A DNA stretch of 32,035 nt, from the NCBI GenBank assembly GCA_030590865.1, contig JAUVCD010000012.1, positions 1 to 32,035 on the forward strand, written 5' to 3'. The DNA is from Myxococcales bacterium (GTDB lineage: Bacteria; Myxococcota_A; Polyangia; Polyangiales; Polyangiaceae). Position 1 is the first letter of the stretch, and every line of letters starts with the position of its first letter. A program made the position numbers and the translations under genes. Positions 15,740 through 22,455 of the stretch are shown here, piece by piece. Under the pieces are notes generated by a model, which searched no databases, was not told the DNA's origin, and was given only the letters and a program-made list of their open reading frames with translations.

Positions 15740-15756
15740 TTGGCACGGACTGTGCT
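15740..15756 (+). promoter_or_regulatory. Sigma-54-type -24/-12 promoter candidate
   Basis: TTGGCACGGACTGTGCT matches the sigma-54 consensus YTGGCACGrNNNTTGCW at every defined position except one (G for the first T of TTGC), with the invariant GG and GC exactly 10 nt apart. Predicted transcription start is about 15767, only 8 nt before the ATG at 15775, which is short but not impossible. Sigma-54 promoters need an enhancer-binding activator, and these regulators are abundant in myxobacteria. It lies directly ahead of the four-gene lipoprotein array. Confidence 0.5.
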
Positions 15757-15774
15757 ACATTGAGATCTGACCTA

Positions 15775-16116
15775 ATGGCTGCTGATCGACGAGCTCTGTT
15801 TGTTGTCGCCCTTTTCATGGGCACCGTCTTGGGTAATGGCTGTGGGTTCAACCCCCAGCCAGAGCCACCAGGCGCTGATGAGGAGACCGGCTCCTCGACT
15901 TCCGGGGCCGGTGGTTACGCTAGCTCCAGCTCTGGCACTGGCGCGGACAACGCCGGTGGCTCCACCACCGATTTAGACGCAGGCAGCGGCCTGGGCGGAG
16001 ATGGTGGTCTGGGTGGAGACGGCGGGTTTGGCGGCCTAGGCGGAGCAGGTGGACTCGGCGGAGCCGGCGGGCTCGGCGGTGTCGGAGGCTTCGGTGGCGC
16101 TGGAGGGGGAAACTAA
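15775..16116 (+). CDS. Small Gly-rich lipoprotein 1 of the NPQPEPPG array
   Basis: 113 aa from ATG 15775 (an in-frame TTG at 15760 would add five residues). A hydrophobic signal segment ends at Cys23 (VLGNGC), followed immediately by GFNPQPEPPG, then a Ser/Thr/Gly/Asp spacer (about 34-68) and a C-terminal run of Gly-Gly-X triplets (X = Leu, Asp, Phe, Ala, Val) to the end. No globular domain is left after the signal peptide. The lipobox is poorer than in the second and fourth members. The stop TAA overlaps the next ATG by 1 nt (TAATG), and GGAGGGGG, encoding the last Gly residues, acts as the Shine-Dalgarno of the next gene. Function unknown; probable surface or envelope protein. Confidence 0.75.
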   Translation: MAADRRALFVVALFMGTVLGNGCGFNPQPEPPGADEETGSSTSGAGGYASSSSGTGADNAGGSTTDLDAGSGLGGDGGLGGDGGFGGLGGAGGLGGAGGLGGVGGFGGAGGGN

Positions 16117-16436
16117 TGCGACGGTTGCTGCGAGCTCCTCTGGTGATGGTTGTATGGGTGGTTCTGGCTGCCTGCGGATTCAACCCGCAGCCCGAGCCGC
16201 CGGGCAACGAGGGGGGCTTCGAAAACACGTCATCCAGCGGTTCGGGAGTAGGCGGCAGCAGCAGCGGAACCTTGCTCGGTGGTGCTGGCGGCATGAGCAG
16301 TGGTGATGGTGGAGTTCTACCAGGTGGTGGCGCTGGCGGCATTGGTGGCTCAGCAGGCGATGGCGGAGTTGGCGGCATCGGCGGTGCAGGTGGTGTAGGC
16401 GGGATTGGCGGCAGCGGCGGCCAAGGTGGAACATGA
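16116..16436 (+). CDS. Small Gly-rich lipoprotein 2 of the NPQPEPPG array
   Basis: 106 aa. Basic N-terminus (MRRLLR), hydrophobic core, canonical lipobox L-A-A-C (Cys20), then GFNPQPEPPG as in the first member. The mature protein is a Ser/Gly spacer followed by a GGXGG tail (GGVGGIGGAGGVGGIGGSGG). It starts 1 nt inside the stop of gene 1 with GGAGG (16102-16106) at suitable spacing, and overlaps gene 3 by 4 nt (ATGA). This is the clearest lipoprotein of the four and the best guide to the family's layout: signal peptide, lipid-Cys, invariant nonapeptide, polar spacer, glycine tail. Confidence 0.8.
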   Translation: MRRLLRAPLVMVVWVVLAACGFNPQPEPPGNEGGFENTSSSGSGVGGSSSGTLLGGAGGMSSGDGGVLPGGGAGGIGGSAGDGGVGGIGGAGGVGGIGGSGGQGGT

Positions 16437-16768
16437 AGAACCGAGCCCCTTTGACAGTGTTTTCGTTGTGCGCCGTTCTGGTGTTGCTGGTGGATTGCAT
16501 CTTCAATCCCCAGCCAGAACCTCCTGGTGAAACCACCTCGGATTCTGGCGGCAGTGGCGCTCAGACAGGCTCGTCCTCCTCTTCCGGCACGACCTCGAGC
16601 GGAACGGGTGGTCTCAGTGGGGGCGGCGGCTTCGGTGGCAGCGTGAACGCTGGCGGCGGCGGTGACCAAGCTGGCGGAGCTGGTGGTGATGGCGGAGCTG
16701 GTGGTGACGGCGGCGTCGGCGGCGTCGGTGGCGCACTCGGTGGCGGTGGAGCTGGCGGCGGAGGTTGA
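16433..16768 (+). CDS. Small Gly-rich lipoprotein 3 of the NPQPEPPG array
   Basis: 111 aa. Signal peptide MKNRAPLTVFSLCAVLVLLVDC with Cys22; Asp at the -1 position is unusual for a lipobox, so lipidation is less certain. The sequence IFNPQPEPPG follows the Cys directly, and its codons differ silently from the other copies. A Ser/Thr spacer and a tail of GGDGGAGGDGGVGGVGG type follow. The ATG overlaps the stop of gene 2 (ATGA), with AAGGTGG (16423-16429) as a close Shine-Dalgarno. Its own last Gly codons provide GGAGG for gene 4. Function unknown. Confidence 0.76.
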   Translation: MKNRAPLTVFSLCAVLVLLVDCIFNPQPEPPGETTSDSGGSGAQTGSSSSSGTTSSGTGGLSGGGGFGGSVNAGGGGDQAGGAGGDGGAGGDGGVGGVGGALGGGGAGGGG

Positions 16769-16770
16769 AC

Positions 16771-17115
16771 GTGACGCTTGGTGGCCTGATGAGAGTTGTT
16801 GCGCCCGTCGCTGCTTTGGTTCTCGTGGTGGGCTGCGTGTTCAACCCCCAACCTGAGCCGCCAGGTGCGCAGTCCGCGTCGTCGAGTGGCGATGGTGGCG
16901 GTGGCGGTCTCGGCTCGACCTCGACCTCGACCTCGACGTCAAGCAGTTCGACCTCGACCTCTAGCGGCGAAGGAGGCGGCGGCGCCTTCAGTTATGATGG
17001 TGGCGGTGGCGCGGGCGGAGAGGCTGGCGCAGGCGGTCAAGGCGGTGCAGGAGGCCTAGGCGGCGCAGGTGGGCAGGGCGGCTCGTTCGGCGGTGGCGGC
17101 ACCGGCGGAAGCTAA
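16771..17115 (+). CDS. Small Gly-rich lipoprotein 4 of the NPQPEPPG array
   Basis: 114 aa from GTG 16771, chosen because GGAGG (16760-16764) lies 6 nt upstream. TTG 16765 and ATG 16789 are in-frame alternatives; the last leaves the signal peptide intact. Lipobox V-V-G-C, then VFNPQPEPPG, a Ser/Thr block encoded by hexanucleotide repeats, and a GGAGG tail. It is the last gene of the array: its TAA stop (17113-17115) shares bases with the stop of the convergent minus-strand gene (17112-17114). Function unknown; same architecture as its three neighbours. Confidence 0.77.
   Translation: MTLGGLMRVVAPVAALVLVVGCVFNPQPEPPGAQSASSSGDGGGGGLGSTSTSTSTSSSSTSTSSGEGGGGAFSYDGGGGAGGEAGAGGQGGAGGLGGAGGQGGSFGGGGTGGS
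16915..16959 (+). repeat. TCGACC hexanucleotide microsatellite inside lipoprotein 4
   Basis: Three perfect TCGACC units (16915-16932), a one-base variant TCGACG (16933-16938), then after 9 nt two more TCGACC units (16948-16959). Each unit encodes Ser-Thr. The repeat is in frame, so gain or loss of units would change spacer length without frameshift. Confidence 0.75.
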
Positions 17116-18557
17116 CGTCCAGGCTCACGCTCGATCACAGAAATCGTCTTGGCGAAGTGGTTGGCGATTGCCGCCCTGGTCCCGTCTGGTGAGGTGGCGA
17201 CCCGCGCGGCTCCGCGGTCGGTCTTCAGCGTCGCGACGACCTTCGGAGGATCGCCTTCCACGACGGCAGCGCCAGATTCGGTGGGCGGCCAGGTCGTGCC
17301 GCCGAGGGCGATGAACAGCTTGGTCCCATCCGGTGCGGCAGCGCCATGGCTAGGCGAGCCGGTCAGCATGAGCGTGCTCAGTCGCGTCATGTCAGCCAAG
17401 TCGATGACCGTGGCCGTGCGGGCCTTGGCGTCCAACGTCACGCCGTAGCGATCGTCGCTCAGCAGAAAGGCTGCGATCGGGCCTTGGCCCACCGTGACGG
17501 TCTTGGTTTCAGTCGTTGCATCTACCGTCAAGAGCGACGCCGTGTTCGACACGTGGTCCGGGAAGAACAAGGCAGTGTGATCGCGGGTGACCGCACCAGG
17601 GTGTGGGTCCCGCCCTACCGATACGCTGCGTCGGGTGGCGCCGAAGGGCGTCTCGGTAGGATCAAATAGATCAATCCAGGCTCCGGCCGGCCGGCCAGCG
17701 CGGAAGAGCGTACCCAGCGCTCCCACACAGGGGCGCTCGCCGGTGCGCAGGACGTAGAGCTTCGAAGTGGCATGGGGTAGGCGAATGTCAGCCTGCCGGC
17801 GACCGCCCTCCAGCTCGAACCAGGTGAGCCGTTTGCCTCGGCTCGAGGCCGCGACGATCGTCTTGCCATCAGGCAACGCCACGACGTCGGCGGGGTTGGC
17901 GCCGACCCATAGCAACTTCGGGTCTCGGTCCCAGTTGTCGGTGTCCAACAGAGGGATGTGGGCCGCTTCGTATCGCCGAATGAGCGCCACATAGCGGTTG
18001 CCCAGCAGGCGAATTCGATCGCCCTGAGCCGGTACGCTCGCCATGTGCACCAGCTTGCCCGTCTTGACGTCGTATTCCCGCAGCGAGGCGTCGTCGCCGC
18101 TGACGTAGAGTGTCTCACCGCTGGCGCTGAAGACGAGATCGAGAGGGTGAACGTCCAATCGCAACCGTCTCGAGCGCCAGTCCCGTTGGCCTGCCTGAGG
18201 TGATTCGACTGAAGCCCCTGGTTCACCTTCGATGTCCGGTCCAACCACTTGAGGCGCAGCGCCCGCCGGTACGTCAGCTGCGGCGACCGATGAGCCCGTC
18301 GCAATGGGCGTCAGGGGCGGAGCCTCGCCGACCGGTGACTGGCGACCTGAGATGAGCACCGCCAATACCGCGACGACGGCGGCGATGATCAGGGTGAGTG
18401 ATCGTGAGAAGGGTGATCGACCGCGCGGCGGCTCGCCGAGCCAGCGTCTGCAGTAGCGGCACTTGCGGGCCCCGGCGACGATCTGAGCGCCACAAAGGGG
18501 ACAAGGAATCCGCTTCTGACTGCTCGGCTCGACCGCCTCATTCACCGCAGCACCCAT
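17112..18557 (-). CDS. Zinc-ribbon / single-TM / beta-propeller membrane protein
   Basis: 481 aa. A short zinc ribbon at the N-terminus (Cys19, Cys22, Cys33, Cys36: CPLCG...CRYC), one TM helix (about 54-70), a Pro/Ala spacer, then a large domain with YVTN-like repeats (LDLVFSASGETLYVSGDD, DVVALPDGKTIVAASSRGK, ATSPDGTRAAIANHFAKTISVIE) predicted to form a beta-propeller. With the ribbon in the cytoplasm, the propeller would be periplasmic. The start overlaps the 3' end of the upstream minus-strand gene by 16 nt, and the two share the ribbon-TM-propeller plan, so they are probably coupled paralogues. The stop overlaps the convergent lipoprotein array. No enzymatic motif; ligand unknown. Confidence 0.83.
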   Translation of the reverse strand: MGAAVNEAVEPSSQKRIPCPLCGAQIVAGARKCRYCRRWLGEPPRGRSPFSRSLTLIIAAVVAVLAVLISGRQSPVGEAPPLTPIATGSSVAAADVPAGAAPQVVGPDIEGEPGASVESPQAGQRDWRSRRLRLDVHPLDLVFSASGETLYVSGDDASLREYDVKTGKLVHMASVPAQGDRIRLLGNRYVALIRRYEAAHIPLLDTDNWDRDPKLLWVGANPADVVALPDGKTIVAASSRGKRLTWFELEGGRRQADIRLPHATSKLYVLRTGERPCVGALGTLFRAGRPAGAWIDLFDPTETPFGATRRSVSVGRDPHPGAVTRDHTALFFPDHVSNTASLLTVDATTETKTVTVGQGPIAAFLLSDDRYGVTLDAKARTATVIDLADMTRLSTLMLTGSPSHGAAAPDGTKLFIALGGTTWPPTESGAAVVEGDPPKVVATLKTDRGAARVATSPDGTRAAIANHFAKTISVIEREPGR

Positions 18558-20458
18558 GCTACTTTGGACCGATCGGAGATCACGACAGCCGCGCGCCCGT
18601 CCGGGGTGAGTCGCACCCGATGAGGCTCGCCGCCAAGCTCATGGAGCTGCAGGTCATAGGTGTCCAGATCGAGCAACCCCACCGCCCCTGCCTTGTCGCG
18701 CACCAGCAGTAGGATCGCCTGCCGGCCATCGGGGGTGACCACCAGATCGCTGACCCGCGCGTTGAGAGGGATTTGTCGAGCGAGCTCACGCTTGTGCAGG
18801 TCGAACACCTCGACGGCTCGGTCCAGGTTGCAGCGCACGATGGCACGGCGGCCCCTACGGATCAGCTCGATTTGCTCAGGCTGGCGGCAGGTCTGCAGCC
18901 GCCCGGTCTGGCGGATGGCGCCCGAGGCAAGCCGCTCCACCTGGATCACGGCGTCCTTCTCCCGGAGCACCACGTAGCTGGTCTTGGAGTCTGGCAGCAT
19001 GGCCACGTCGACCGGGTTGCCCATCATTCCGGTCCGCACTCGGTCCTGCTCTGAGGGCAGGCGGGTTGGATCGAAGGCGTACATGGCGCCGAAGTTGTTG
19101 GCGCTACGAGGTGCCGGCAATCCTGCTAGCGGTACCCGGCCATTGGTGGCCAGCGCCCGCTCGCCCGTGTCATCCAGCGCCACCTGCAGCACCTTGTCAT
19201 CACCGAAGTAGAAGCGGCTCACCTCGGCGTGGTAGTCCGCCGCAATGACGGCCGCTGCCCGTGCCCCAGGGATCGAAGCCAGCACTCGGCGTCCCGATGC
19301 GCCCACCGCGAGCGCTCCGACCGGCGAGCCGATCTCGATGGTCTTGAGTACTCGAGTCGTCTGCACGTCGATGACGTAGATTCGTCGCGGCGCGGTAGCG
19401 TAGACCACCTCGCCCACTCGATAGAGCTTCTGGGCTTGTGGTGCATCGCTGACCAGGCTGAGAGTGCTGCCGGTGCGTGTGCTAGTGATCTGTACGCCCA
19501 GCAGGTAGGACACGGCGAAACGATCGGCGTCCAAAGGCATCGCGTCGACCACCCCCCGGGGCAGGTCGAAAGGACCGGCGATGGTGGGCACTGTGTCGAT
19601 GTGGCCGACATCGTTGGGCTGTTGCCAAACACATCTGCCCATCTGGCAAGCTTCACCATGCCAGCAAGGGGTGTCGCAAGCGGGCTCGGCGGCCGCTGCC
19701 GGGGGGCCCATCCGCCGCGGGGGCTGGTACCGGTCAGGTGCCAGATAGCGCAGTGCGATGCCGGCGGTGATGAGGCTGAAGATGGCGCTCATCGTGATCA
19801 GCGGACGCCAGTGCATCTTCAGCCAACCGGCTCCCGGCGGGTCGTCGGGAATCGAAGCCGGCCGTGAGCTGGCTGGGAGGAAGGAAGCCGGTGCGGTTCG
19901 CTCACCGCATTCCGGGCAGAGCTTTGCGTCCGCCGCGACGATCTCGAGGCAGATCGGGCAGGGAATCGTCGGGACCGTATCGCCATCCGCGGCGCTGAAG
20001 CCGTCACTCAGAGTGACCGGATCGGGCACCAGCTCCATTTCTGAGGAGGGGAACCAACAGTCGCCTCCGACGAGGGCCACGACGGCACCGGCGTCTGAGC
20101 CCTCATCTAGCGCTTGCTGGAGGGCGTTGCCGCCGAGCGGTCCGCGCACCACGCCCTTAGTGCGCAGCCACCAGCGAAGCTGGTCCCGCTCGTCGCTGCT
20201 GAGCGCCATGAGCTCGGGCGGCATGTCCAGCCGTTCGGGGACGTGGCGCTCCGGCGGCGCAGCGTCGAGATCGAGGGCCCGCCAGGCCACGGCCGGTGCC
20301 CAGAACGACGTGCCCGCGACGCACAGGTCGACCGTCGTGGTGAGTCCTCCAGTGACCAGCTGTTGGCGGATCTCCAGGGCGGACAGCGGCCCCAGCTGGG
20401 GACCGCCTGGCTGGACCGCCCCATGGGGCCGCACGACGAACTGGCAATGGTGGCTCAA
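18542..20458 (-). CDS. GYF / zinc-ribbon / TM / beta-propeller membrane protein
   Basis: 638 aa. Order of parts: GYF_2-like domain (about 5-60, GPLSALEIRQQL and a Trp near 53), a second GYF-like unit (about 97-140, RGPLGGNALQQAL...CWFP), zinc ribbon (Cys167, 170, 181, 184), TM helix (about 219-239), a small Cys cluster (Cys261, 265, 271, 276; EGF-like spacing), and a YVTN-type beta-propeller to the end. GYF domains bind Pro-rich peptides; GYF_2 plus zinc ribbon at the N-terminus of membrane proteins is common in myxobacteria. The protein would link a cytoplasmic peptide-binding module to a periplasmic propeller. A 92-nt gap separates it from the upstream lipoprotein gene. Function unknown. 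Confidence 0.84.
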   Translation of the reverse strand: MSHHCQFVVRPHGAVQPGGPQLGPLSALEIRQQLVTGGLTTTVDLCVAGTSFWAPAVAWRALDLDAAPPERHVPERLDMPPELMALSSDERDQLRWWLRTKGVVRGPLGGNALQQALDEGSDAGAVVALVGGDCWFPSSEMELVPDPVTLSDGFSAADGDTVPTIPCPICLEIVAADAKLCPECGERTAPASFLPASSRPASIPDDPPGAGWLKMHWRPLITMSAIFSLITAGIALRYLAPDRYQPPRRMGPPAAAAEPACDTPCWHGEACQMGRCVWQQPNDVGHIDTVPTIAGPFDLPRGVVDAMPLDADRFAVSYLLGVQITSTRTGSTLSLVSDAPQAQKLYRVGEVVYATAPRRIYVIDVQTTRVLKTIEIGSPVGALAVGASGRRVLASIPGARAAAVIAADYHAEVSRFYFGDDKVLQVALDDTGERALATNGRVPLAGLPAPRSANNFGAMYAFDPTRLPSEQDRVRTGMMGNPVDVAMLPDSKTSYVVLREKDAVIQVERLASGAIRQTGRLQTCRQPEQIELIRRGRRAIVRCNLDRAVEVFDLHKRELARQIPLNARVSDLVVTPDGRQAILLLVRDKAGAVGLLDLDTYDLQLHELGGEPHRVRLTPDGRAAVVISDRSKVAWVLR

Positions 20459-20550
20459 AGGCAGACGGTCGGACTATCCCGGCGGTCAGTGGGAGTCTAG
20501 CGTCGATGGCTCAGCAGGCAGGCGCGCCGTAACCGCTGTCGGTTGCAGCG

Positions 20551-21867
20551 CTACCCTCCGTCAGGTTGGTCGGCCGTCGCCACCCCGCCATAGATGACCG
20601 TGGCCGGCAAGTGATGCTCCGACGTCTCGCCGATGATCTCGCCCAAGAAAGTGCGCCACTGAACGCTATAGCGGCCGCTCAAGGGACCACGGATTGCGGT
20701 CTCACCCCAGGGCTCGACAGCCGCCACCGGTACGCCATCGAGCAACAGGTACAGGAGCAAGTCACTTTGATTACTGGCTTTTAGGCCCACCTCTGGAGCG
20801 CTTGGGCTCGGCGGGCTGGGCGGCGCTGCCTCCTCGGATCGGAATGCTGCCAGCTCCGCCTCGCTGAAGAACGTGCCGCCGCTGACGGACGGTAAGCTGC
20901 TGGGCGACTGTCGGGCGCCCGCCGGAGGCACCGCCAGCTCGCTGGCTGGGAAGTCGTTCTGGCGGCTCACAGCGGTGACCTCGAAGCGGATGCCTCCCCC
21001 TTCTTCGGGCTCCCCACCGGTCCAGGAATAGTCGGCTGCCAGCGCGACTTCTGGCCCACGACATAGCTTGATGCTCGGGTCGATGCCGGCGATTTCAACG
21101 AGCAGGCGACACAACAGCGGGCCGCCACGGCCCGCCTCGAGCATGGGCGCCAGCTCCAGCTGGAGGGTACCGAATGACGACGTCAGCTTCACTTTCCGTG
21201 TCTTGAAGCCAAGTCGCTCACCCTCGCCCAACGCCTCGGCCTTGCCAGGGGACATCGGATTGATGTCGGCTCGCCGCTCGCCCAGCGTGGCCCGCAGCGT
21301 TCCTGGAGGTAACACCCGGTAGTGTCGCTCATCAGGCCACAGGACGATGCTCCCGTAGCGGTCTTCTCGAGCGAGCAGGGCCGACCGAGGCGGCAAGGGC
21401 AAACCACGGGAGACGAAGCTTGCCCGCATGCGTCCGGCGGTCGTCAGTTGCACCCGCCATTGTCCCCTTGCCAATCGCCGCATGGGCTCAATGGTGTTGG
21501 TCGCTGCCTGGGGCACCTGCGCCGGTGTTGGAACCCGCTTCCATCGCCAGAAAGCAGTGAGCGCCACACCGCTTTGTTCCCGCAGCCGGCTGACGTCCGG
21601 CAGGAGCACTTCGTTGGCGGTCAGCGGTTTCGGCGGTGGCGGCGCCGCATCACGGACGCCACGCCCGGCGTCTGTCCCTTGCCCGTTCCCGCGGGATCCA
21701 CCGTCGGTCAGCATGCCCTCAGCAGCGGTGGCCAAGGGCCGCGGCAGGATGCTTGCTCCGGGAGCGGCTCCAGCATCACTGACCGTCGGCGCTGGTCCGA
21801 AGAACCCTGGCTCGCAACCGGCGAGGCCCACGGTGAGCACAACCAGCGTGGTCAGCTGGAGCCTCAT
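20551..21867 (-). CDS. Lipoprotein of unknown function
   Basis: 438 aa from ATG 21867. An upstream in-frame start at 21930 adds 21 charged residues; ATG 21867 yields a standard lipoprotein signal (MRLQLTTLVVLTVGLAGC, lipobox L-A-G-C) and has GAGG about 9 nt ahead. After the Cys comes a disordered Gly/Ala/Asp/Pro stretch (about 20-80), then a folded beta-rich region with motifs such as YGSIVLWPDERHYRVLPPG and FKTRKVKLTSSFGTLQLEL, and two Cys (LLCRLL, KLCRG). I recognise no family. It is probably the first gene of a minus-strand cluster with the two propeller proteins. Confidence 0.78.
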   Translation of the reverse strand: MRLQLTTLVVLTVGLAGCEPGFFGPAPTVSDAGAAPGASILPRPLATAAEGMLTDGGSRGNGQGTDAGRGVRDAAPPPPKPLTANEVLLPDVSRLREQSGVALTAFWRWKRVPTPAQVPQAATNTIEPMRRLARGQWRVQLTTAGRMRASFVSRGLPLPPRSALLAREDRYGSIVLWPDERHYRVLPPGTLRATLGERRADINPMSPGKAEALGEGERLGFKTRKVKLTSSFGTLQLELAPMLEAGRGGPLLCRLLVEIAGIDPSIKLCRGPEVALAADYSWTGGEPEEGGGIRFEVTAVSRQNDFPASELAVPPAGARQSPSSLPSVSGGTFFSEAELAAFRSEEAAPPSPPSPSAPEVGLKASNQSDLLLYLLLDGVPVAAVEPWGETAIRGPLSGRYSVQWRTFLGEIIGETSEHHLPATVIYGGVATADQPDGG

Positions 21868-21920
21868 GACTCGATCCTCTTCGTAGCGTGTTTGGCGAGC
21901 GTCATTGTCACCAGTGCGCC

Positions 21921-21951
21921 ATGTAGTCAATTTATCTACATGAACCTACAT
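21921..21951. promoter_or_regulatory. Operator-like ATGTAG/CTACAT cluster in a divergent promoter region
   Basis: ATGTAG (21921-21926) forms a perfect inverted repeat with CTACAT (21936-21941), and a second CTACAT (21946-21951) follows in direct orientation exactly 10 bp later, one helical turn. The block is AT-rich compared with its surroundings and lies in the gap between the divergent lipoprotein genes (starts 21867 and 21991). It looks like a transcription-factor site or overlapping promoters; no regulator is assigned. Confidence 0.5.
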
Positions 21952-21990
21952 AATTGGGCAGAGCAGGAGATAGAACCCTAACATACGCAC

Positions 21991-22383
21991 ATGCGTTTTC
22001 GTCTCGCGGCACTGATAGCAACTCTCCTCGCGCTCCCTGCTGTTGCAGGCTGCGATTCCAGTCCCAAAGAGCGCCTCCAAGGCACCTGGATTGGCGAGCG
22101 GGTCGACAATTTCCAGCCTCAGCAGGCGGCTCGTGCCGACGGGTGGGCCAGGGGTATGTCCTTTGAGTTCAAGGGCTCACGGGTGACCGTCAGCGTTCCG
22201 GCTGAGAGCCCCCGGGTCGGCACCTACAAGATCACCGAGGCGACCAAGGATCAGTTGCTCGTGTCCTTTCTGCGACCTCACGGTGCCCGCGACGAAGTGA
22301 CGCTGCGCCTGGAAGGTGAAGACAAGCTGCGCTGGATGGTGGGCGACGGCCGGAGCGTCGTGATGCGCCGAGCAGCAGATTGA
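21991..22383 (+). CDS. Small lipoprotein
   Basis: 130 aa. Signal peptide MRFRLAALIATLLALPAVAGC with lipobox V-A-G-C (Cys21). The mature 110 residues (RLQGTWIGERVDN..., TYKITEATKDQLLVSFL, DKLRWMVGDGRSVVMRR) look like a small beta-barrel or lipocalin-like fold, with GTW near the start and repeated strands. Stand-alone gene, 72 nt before rarA; no strong Shine-Dalgarno. I do not assign a function. Confidence 0.78.
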   Translation: MRFRLAALIATLLALPAVAGCDSSPKERLQGTWIGERVDNFQPQQAARADGWARGMSFEFKGSRVTVSVPAESPRVGTYKITEATKDQLLVSFLRPHGARDEVTLRLEGEDKLRWMVGDGRSVVMRRAAD

Positions 22384-22455
22384 CGAGCCCGTTCCTGGTC
22401 TCCCACTCGCTGTGGACGACTGCGGTCCTTGAATTTGGACAGACCTTGAGCTTCC

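Noticed and set aside
15561-15774. Possible tRNA or small RNA in the 214-nt gap before the lipoprotein array
   Set aside because: No cloverleaf or conserved T-loop sequence could be found; only the sigma-54-like site is supportable.
15920-16669. 249-codon minus-strand Pro/His-rich frame opposite the lipoprotein array
   Set aside because: The reverse complement of GGN repeats reads as Pro-rich sequence automatically. The plus strand has signal peptides, Shine-Dalgarno sites and codon-level purifying selection, which decide the coding strand.
16049-16768. The Gly-rich repeats as PE_PGRS-like or collagen-like proteins
   Set aside because: No PE domain and no regular G-X-Y with Pro; resemblance is limited to glycine richness.
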